Origin: Blastomyces gilchristii SLH14081
Lineage: Eukaryota > Ascomycota > Eurotiomycetes > Onygenales > Ajellomycetaceae
Direction of reading: 5' to 3'
Assembly: GCF_000003855.2 (NCBI RefSeq)
Contig: NW_003101682.1
Location: 5,646,828 to 5,710,827, forward strand
Length of the DNA stretch: 64,000 bases
A model generated the notes under the pieces. The model had not been told where the DNA came from. It searched no databases and saw nothing but the letters and a program-made list of their open reading frames with translations. How positions within the stretch are numbered: the first letter of the stretch is position 1; each line of letters opens with the position of its first letter. The translations under genes were made by a program, and so were the position numbers. Shown piece by piece: positions 59,030 through 64,000 of the stretch.

Positions 59030-61533
59030 TCAGCGTCGTTGAGTCTTGCCCATGCCACGTTTCCCAGAGAACTACAAAAGGGGAAAAAAAAAATAAACAG
59101 TTAGCATATATGTTTCCCATATATTAAGAAGCCAGGGGAAAGGGTAAAAATACTCACCAAATGTTTCGGCAAAGAAGCCGTTGTATGTCGATCTGCCTCA
59201 CCCTGTCTCGCCATCCGATTCATCTTTATCTGCGCTAGCTTGGCCATCTTATCCGCCTTGCTTCGAGTCTTCATGTCCGTTATGCCGTCAACGCGTCGGT
59301 TGGCTGGTACCTGGCTGCGAGCCCGGCTCTTGGCGCGCTGGAGCAGCTCCTGGCGTGCATTGTTGCCATCACCATCAATATCCATGGCATCTGCAGTATC
59401 TGTATTCTCGTTTCGTGTAGCACTCCGGCCACGCGACTGTGCCTGAGATGGGGTCTGTCCCTGGGCACTTCTGGTTGCAGATGTTGCATCGTACCCGATC
59501 GATTCTAGATGTGATTGCATCTCAGACAGTTTGCGCGCCTTGGCGCTGCGCGGGATTAACGCGCGGTTCTTGAGCGATTTGCGCATCTTGGACTCGTTGC
59601 GGATTAGCTGTCGTTTCTCGCGGATGAGCTCTGCCTTCATGCGGATATCGGCCTCCTCTGCATCTTCAACGCTCTCGTCGGAGTCGTAGTATCCCTCTGC
59701 CTCCAGCTTCTCTTCCTCCTCCTCTAGCGCGGCGAGTTTCGACTCGATGTCAGGATCCACGAAGTCGTAGATGTTCTTGCCGTTCCATACTTCGGGAATT
59801 TTATCGTGTTTCCACTCGTCATTGGCAAGCGTGTAGTTCTCCTTCAGATCCACATTAAATACACCCGCGCCGCCATTCTCTTCTTCCATATCCCTGGCAA
59901 GCCGGCGTCTCTCCGGGTCGTTCTTATCATACTTCTTCAACGAATGGACTGCTTCAGGGATGAACGTTTCGCGAACCACTCCACCCATGGGTTGGGCGAC
60001 GTGGATTCTGGCCAGAAGGTCACCCAGTCTTCCTGACGGTGTACCAGAGTTATTACTCCCCGCTTTCAGTTTCTGTGCCACTCGCTCCGCCAGAAGTCGA
60101 TCACAAGCCGCGTTCTTCACAGTAGTAACTCCTTCTGTAGTGGTACAGGAAACCTGTAGCATCTCGACATCACCAGGTTTCAAGATGGATTGAAGCTCCG
60201 CCTGGGTCGAGGCATCTAGATCTTCCGGCCGCATTATGTCGATCTTATTAACTACTATGAAAACAATCTTATTCGCAAACAGAGGCTTGATGCTGTTGAA
60301 TAGCTTAATCTGATCTGTGACCGAGTACCCACACTGCTCTGACAAGTCCATGAAGTAGAGAATGGCAGATCTCAAATGCGCGATAGCAGTAATCGACTGC
60401 ATTTCAATGGTGTTCATTTCTTCAAGCGGATGGTCTAGGATACCAGGGGTATCAATCGCCTGGAAGCGAAGGTATTTGTAATCGAAATGGCCGACGAATA
60501 GACTCTTAGTAGTGAACGCATATGGCTGCACGTCGACATCTGCCTTGGTAATATTCCTCAGAAAGCTGGACTTGCCAACGTTGGGGTATCCGCAAATAAG
60601 GAGCGTTCTAGTGTTGGGGTCGATCGAGGGCAGACGGCCGAGATGCTGTCGCACCTGTTCAAGATAGACAAGCGGTTCCTTCAGCCGTCTGCATATCGTC
60701 GCCATGCGACCTAGAGCAGCCCGCTTGAGCTGTTTACATTGGAATAGCGACTGAGCATATTTGATGAGGCGGACATAGTCACGACAAACGGTTTCTATCA
60801 GATGTTTGGCGGTAGCTAGCTGGCCAAGTGCAATACGGAAATGGTCGGCATCGTAGAGCGTGTTCATCAAATCCTTGTCTGAAATAAGTAATCCAGTCAG
60901 CGAGAGTGACTCATTTCCACAAAACAGCAGAAAACATAGAACAAACTCACGAAATGGGTGAATGTCCTGCAACCTTGGGAAGCCTTCCAATATATTTTGA
61001 AATTTCTCACAAAAAGTCTCTTGTGTAAACTTCACTTTTCTAGTATAGAACGCTATAGGTTTGTAGGCATAGGTCAGCAACCATCAAGCCTTAAAATTTC
61101 CACTGCTAGCTTCTTCCTAATCCAAATCGTCCTCATTTATTCTCCTTTCATTTTTCTCTTTCGCTCCCACTCTCATACACTCGAAGGTCCCACCAAAAGC
61201 GGAAAACCAGAGAGAAAACCAGACGAAGAAAACCCACCTCGAATCCGGCTAATCTTGAAACCAGCACGAATCTGCGTCGGCAGCCGTCTCTGCGTCCGAG
61301 AAAGAACGATATCCAGGAACTCCTGGCTCGAGGGCACAGGTTGAATCTATTAATAGCGAAAACGGTAAAAAAAACAACGTGCGCTTGTCAGTGACCGAAA
61401 CTTCATCAATTTTAACAGAGTTGCGGCGGGCAGGTCAAGAAGAGTTCAAGTTCCGGGGGAGAAACGACAAGCCGAATGGGGAGAGGGAAGAAAAATAGAT
61501 AGTTGTACATACCTCCTTCCAAGTCGTCTTCAT
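59030..61533 (-). CDS. nog1: Nucleolar GTP-binding protein 1 (Nog1)
   Basis: An Obg-type GTPase needed for assembly and export of 60S ribosomal subunits. It acts in the nucleolus and on early cytoplasmic pre-60S particles. Five exons: 61533-61513, 61346-61238, 61052-60951, 60878-59158, 59071-59030, 664 residues (yeast protein 647). The first exon codes only MKTTWKE. The last codes [13 protein letters not shown], the conserved basic tail. G motifs: G1 GYPNVGKS at 174-181, G3 DTPGILD near 218, G4 NKID near 288. Before them is the Nog1 N-terminal helical domain ([26 protein letters not shown] [13 protein letters not shown]). After them come NOGCT elements ([10 protein letters not shown], acidic [17 protein letters not shown]) and a basic tail ([20 protein letters not shown]). 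Introns are 166, 185, 72 and 86 bp. The long open frame alone gives wrong ends at both termini. Confidence 0.96.
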
Positions 61534-62590
61534 GATGCCTGCTCAAAAGAAAAGACGAAGGGGTTAGGGGTTGATTTGTTGAGATGGATGGATGGATGCC
61601 GTCCCTCGCTCTGCCAGGTAGGATTGAAAATCTAAAATCAAAAAAATAAAAAAAGCTGTTTGTGGATTACAGGGCTGCCCGGAACAGAAGTTTTTCCCGA
61701 GGCGGTGGGCCCAGGTTGGGAAGGTTTAGCCTATCGAGCTTATCGGGCGGGCGGGAGAGCTGACAGCGGACAGCGTACGTACTGCGTACGGCGTAAGTTA
61801 CACTACACTACTCTAAGTTACAAATTCCAAGGGGGCAGAAAAACAAGGAAGGATATGCTCAATTCCTTCTTTTTTATATACAGACAGACAAGTCCAGTAA
61901 CTGATAAAAGTACTGTACAAGTTACGTATACATACATATACATAAAAAGAATAAAATACAAAAATGAAACATGGGGAATGCGATGCGCCTTGCAAAGGAA
62001 CACTGCATATCCACTCAAATCCGCCCGCAGCATCCTATTCCCCTCATTCCTATAGACTCATGAAGGCACGTAAAGCCAACAAAACAAGCGAAAATGAAAA
62101 ATGAAAAATCTCTTGTTTTGCCTCATGAACCCCAGACATAATGAAAGAGGAAAAAAATAATGCAAAAAACAGACAGCCTCGCCATCCCTCTTCGCCCCAC
62201 CCACCCATGGCCCATTATTTTTTCGCTGTTTCCTATAGCTCCCTTCCAAACAAAAATAAATCACAATAACCACCCAACCAGACCAGAATAGATAGATATG
62301 TCTCATCATGGGTAATGGAAAAAAAAAAAAAGGGATATACCTAGACCTTCACGTCGATGCTTCTTATGGTATCCGTCTCAACCGCGTAATCCCTTCATGT
62401 GCACTCTGATTCTCCCAGTCTAATCCAACCTAAAGCCTACATATATGCTCGTGGAAGAAACAATGAGAAAAAGCAAAGGAAGAAAAAAAAAAAAAAAAAA
62501 AAAAAAAAAAGCACTACCGCTATTGTGTTTCCTGCCCGCAGTCCCGAAACTGAAGCGTTGTCGTCGGCTCCATCCCCCTTCCTTTTCACA
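61534..62590. other. Intergenic region between nog1 and the acetyltransferase gene
   Basis: The nog1 promoter on the left and the 3' region of the acetyltransferase gene on the right. A 28-bp A-run lies at 62483-62510. Open frames here are short and unsupported. Confidence 0.5.
62483..62510. repeat. Poly(A) tract, 28 bp
   Basis: An uninterrupted A-run on the plus strand. Length is likely to vary between strains or sequencing runs. Confidence 0.95.
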
Positions 62591-63750
62591 TCAAACCTCA
62601 ACGTTTGCGAAATCCAAGACCTATTAAATTCCAAGCACCCATATTCAGCATTTATATTTATTTATAAGAAGTAGGAACTGACGTGGTAGATAGAGATACG
62701 GCACTACATACCATGCTATACCACCCTCCACCACCAAACGTACAATCACTCAAACCCCGATTCTCAAATCCTAGACTTGTATAAAACGGTATCAAATGGT
62801 CGTGAGCCAGGAGCGCAATCCGATTCGCAATTGCGGCATCCTTTATGCGCTGGATATATGCTTTCAACAGCGTGGAGCCGAGCCGCTTCCCCTGGTGCTC
62901 TGGGAGGACGGCGAGGGAGTGCACTGCGATCGTCGAGCCTTGGTCCTGGTGGCCCAGTGGCTCGGAGCCGTTACAGCTCTCTAGTGTAGATGATGACTTG
63001 TCTCGCCAGTTAGGAGGGATGCCCATGGCGGCGTCGGTTACGCACAGCGCTGGGGTTCTGGTGGCTAGGATGTGAGCGATTAACTGTGCTCTGGGTTTTG
63101 GTTTGCTTGGATCCTTTGGCGGGAGGTAGAATACTCCCAGTGAAAGTTCGGGGCATTTTGTTAAACGGTATTCGACCTGTAGAGTGTTGTGTGGGGTGGG
63201 TTTGAAATTAGCTCACTCGGAGGGAACCACAATGGAGGTAATTCCCCGTAATCAAAATAAACTGCGCAGAAATAAACTGGCTTACCTTCTCAGGTGAACA
63301 TCTCTCATTCTCCGGAAACGCCGCCTCAACAGCTAAGCAATCCTCCACATTTGACAAGGACAACAACTGGACAAATGGATGAAGCTGATCCAGCTCTGTT
63401 CGTTTTGTGGGTGGTGGCCGCCGAAAATACCAAGAATAATCTGCCACATCATCATGTTCTACTTCAACGAATTCGTCCTCTTCATCGTCGTCATCGTCAT
63501 CATCAGCATGGACTTCGTTGCCCACCGCTTCCAATTCATGAGCCATGAGTAGATCTGCCTGCGCTATTGCTGAGCGCTGAGCAATTCTGGACTGTTCGGT
63601 TAAGGGGGCACGCTGGAAGTTACGTTGGGTGGGCAGTGTCTCCATGGAAGAAAATGTGTCGCGCGACGGAGCGGAGAGTCCAGGGGAGATGTTGCTATCA
63701 ACCGCCGGCCCCACCGGTTGGTCTTTGACTGCTGTCCCGTTTTCCGTCAT
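62591..63750 (-). CDS. paa1: GNAT acetyltransferase, polyamine/arylalkylamine N-acetyltransferase (Paa1-like)
   Basis: Likely transfers acetyl from acetyl-CoA to polyamines or arylalkylamines, as yeast Paa1 and animal AANAT do. The actual substrate is not determined. Three exons: 63750-63286, 63176-62712, 62620-62591, 319 residues. The last exon (VLDFANVEV) follows a GTATGT donor after GGGGWYSM, and both splices keep the frame. Family motifs: LSNVEDCLAVEAAFPENERCSPEK, the joined VEYRLTKCPELSLGVFY, IAVHSLAVLPEHQGKRLGS (acetyl-CoA loop QGKRLG at about 250-255), IALLAHDHLIPFYTSLGF. The N-terminal 110 residues are an extension with an Asp/Glu run (about 83-90), absent from the yeast enzyme, and likely disordered. 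Introns are 109 and 91 bp. Confidence 0.88.
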
Positions 63751-64000
63751 GTTCGAATATTTCGACTGGAGGTAAGCTCAGGCGGGGAAATGTGAGCCGT
63801 TGGAGGATGACGAACGATTTGCGAGATTTCGGGCTTTGATAGACTATTGTCCCTTATCCCATATATCTAAGTCTGTCTTCGTACTCTTGTAATAAAATCC
63901 CTGCGAATCGACCAAATATCACAACAAGCGGTATCTGGGGAGAAGGAGAGAGGGCGATTGATCAGCAATTGTTCAGAATGATATTTAGCTCAAGAATTTA
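63751..64000. promoter_or_regulatory. Upstream region of the acetyltransferase gene
   Basis: The last 250 bp of the window, upstream of the minus-strand start codon. No clear box motif was identified. Confidence 0.4.

Noticed and set aside
59101..59157. C-terminal end [18 protein letters not shown] of the long nog1 open frame
   Set aside because: This is read-through into an intron. A GTGAGT donor at 59157 and TTTTGTAG acceptor give the conserved basic tail instead.

Overview
The window is nuclear DNA of a filamentous ascomycete. The genes carry short introns of about 50-185 bp with GT...AG ends, and in places a TACTAAC-type branch site. The protein families (Nur1/DUF2418, fungal Nog1, V-ATPase F, NPC2 PG/PI transfer protein, Met13-type MTHFR) fit Eurotiomycetes. 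A huge AT-rich transposon block beside normal gene-dense DNA would suit Onygenales of the Blastomyces/Emmonsia kind. That last placement is inference only.

Region 1-39,944 is a heterochromatin-like block with no intact host gene. It is almost free of CpG, CC and GG and full of stops. I could resolve it as nested LTR retrotransposons of three Ty3/gypsy-like families, each placed by its LTR ends (TG...CA or the mutated TA), by target-site duplications (TSDs) and by uninterrupted sibling copies in the same window. Family A/C: element A (before 1 to 10,709) and element C (16,041-24,856). Family B: B1 (977-7,051) and B2 (32,044-37,811). Family Y: Y-outer (10,753-39,944) and Y-inner (13,774-29,928). 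The nesting is: Y-outer contains Y-inner, which contains C, which contains a TA-flanked MITE. Y-outer also contains B2. Element A contains a tRNA-headed SINE, which was split by B1, and B1 itself carries a second copy of the same SINE. The SINE family (about 380 bp, box A and box B, trinucleotide tail, 13-14 bp TSDs) is the most novel-looking item here. Degraded gag zinc knuckle, RT and integrase stretches remain readable.

Region 39,945-64,000 is ordinary euchromatin. In order: a paraoxonase-like Ca-dependent lactonase gene (+), an unrecognised gene (+), methylenetetrahydrofolate reductase (+), a 925-residue disordered membrane protein (-), Nur1 nuclear rim protein (-), V-ATPase subunit F (+, last exon lost in a 638-bp N gap), a possible 68-residue membrane microprotein (-), the NPC2 sterol/phospholipid transfer protein (-), the ribosome-assembly GTPase Nog1 (-) and a GNAT acetyltransferase of the Paa1/AANAT type (-). 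They are unrelated housekeeping functions, not a cluster. Splice structures were worked out by hand from frame, splice signals and family conservation.

Four N gaps are present: 3,141-3,312, 24,746-24,845, 38,169-38,290 and 55,931-56,568.
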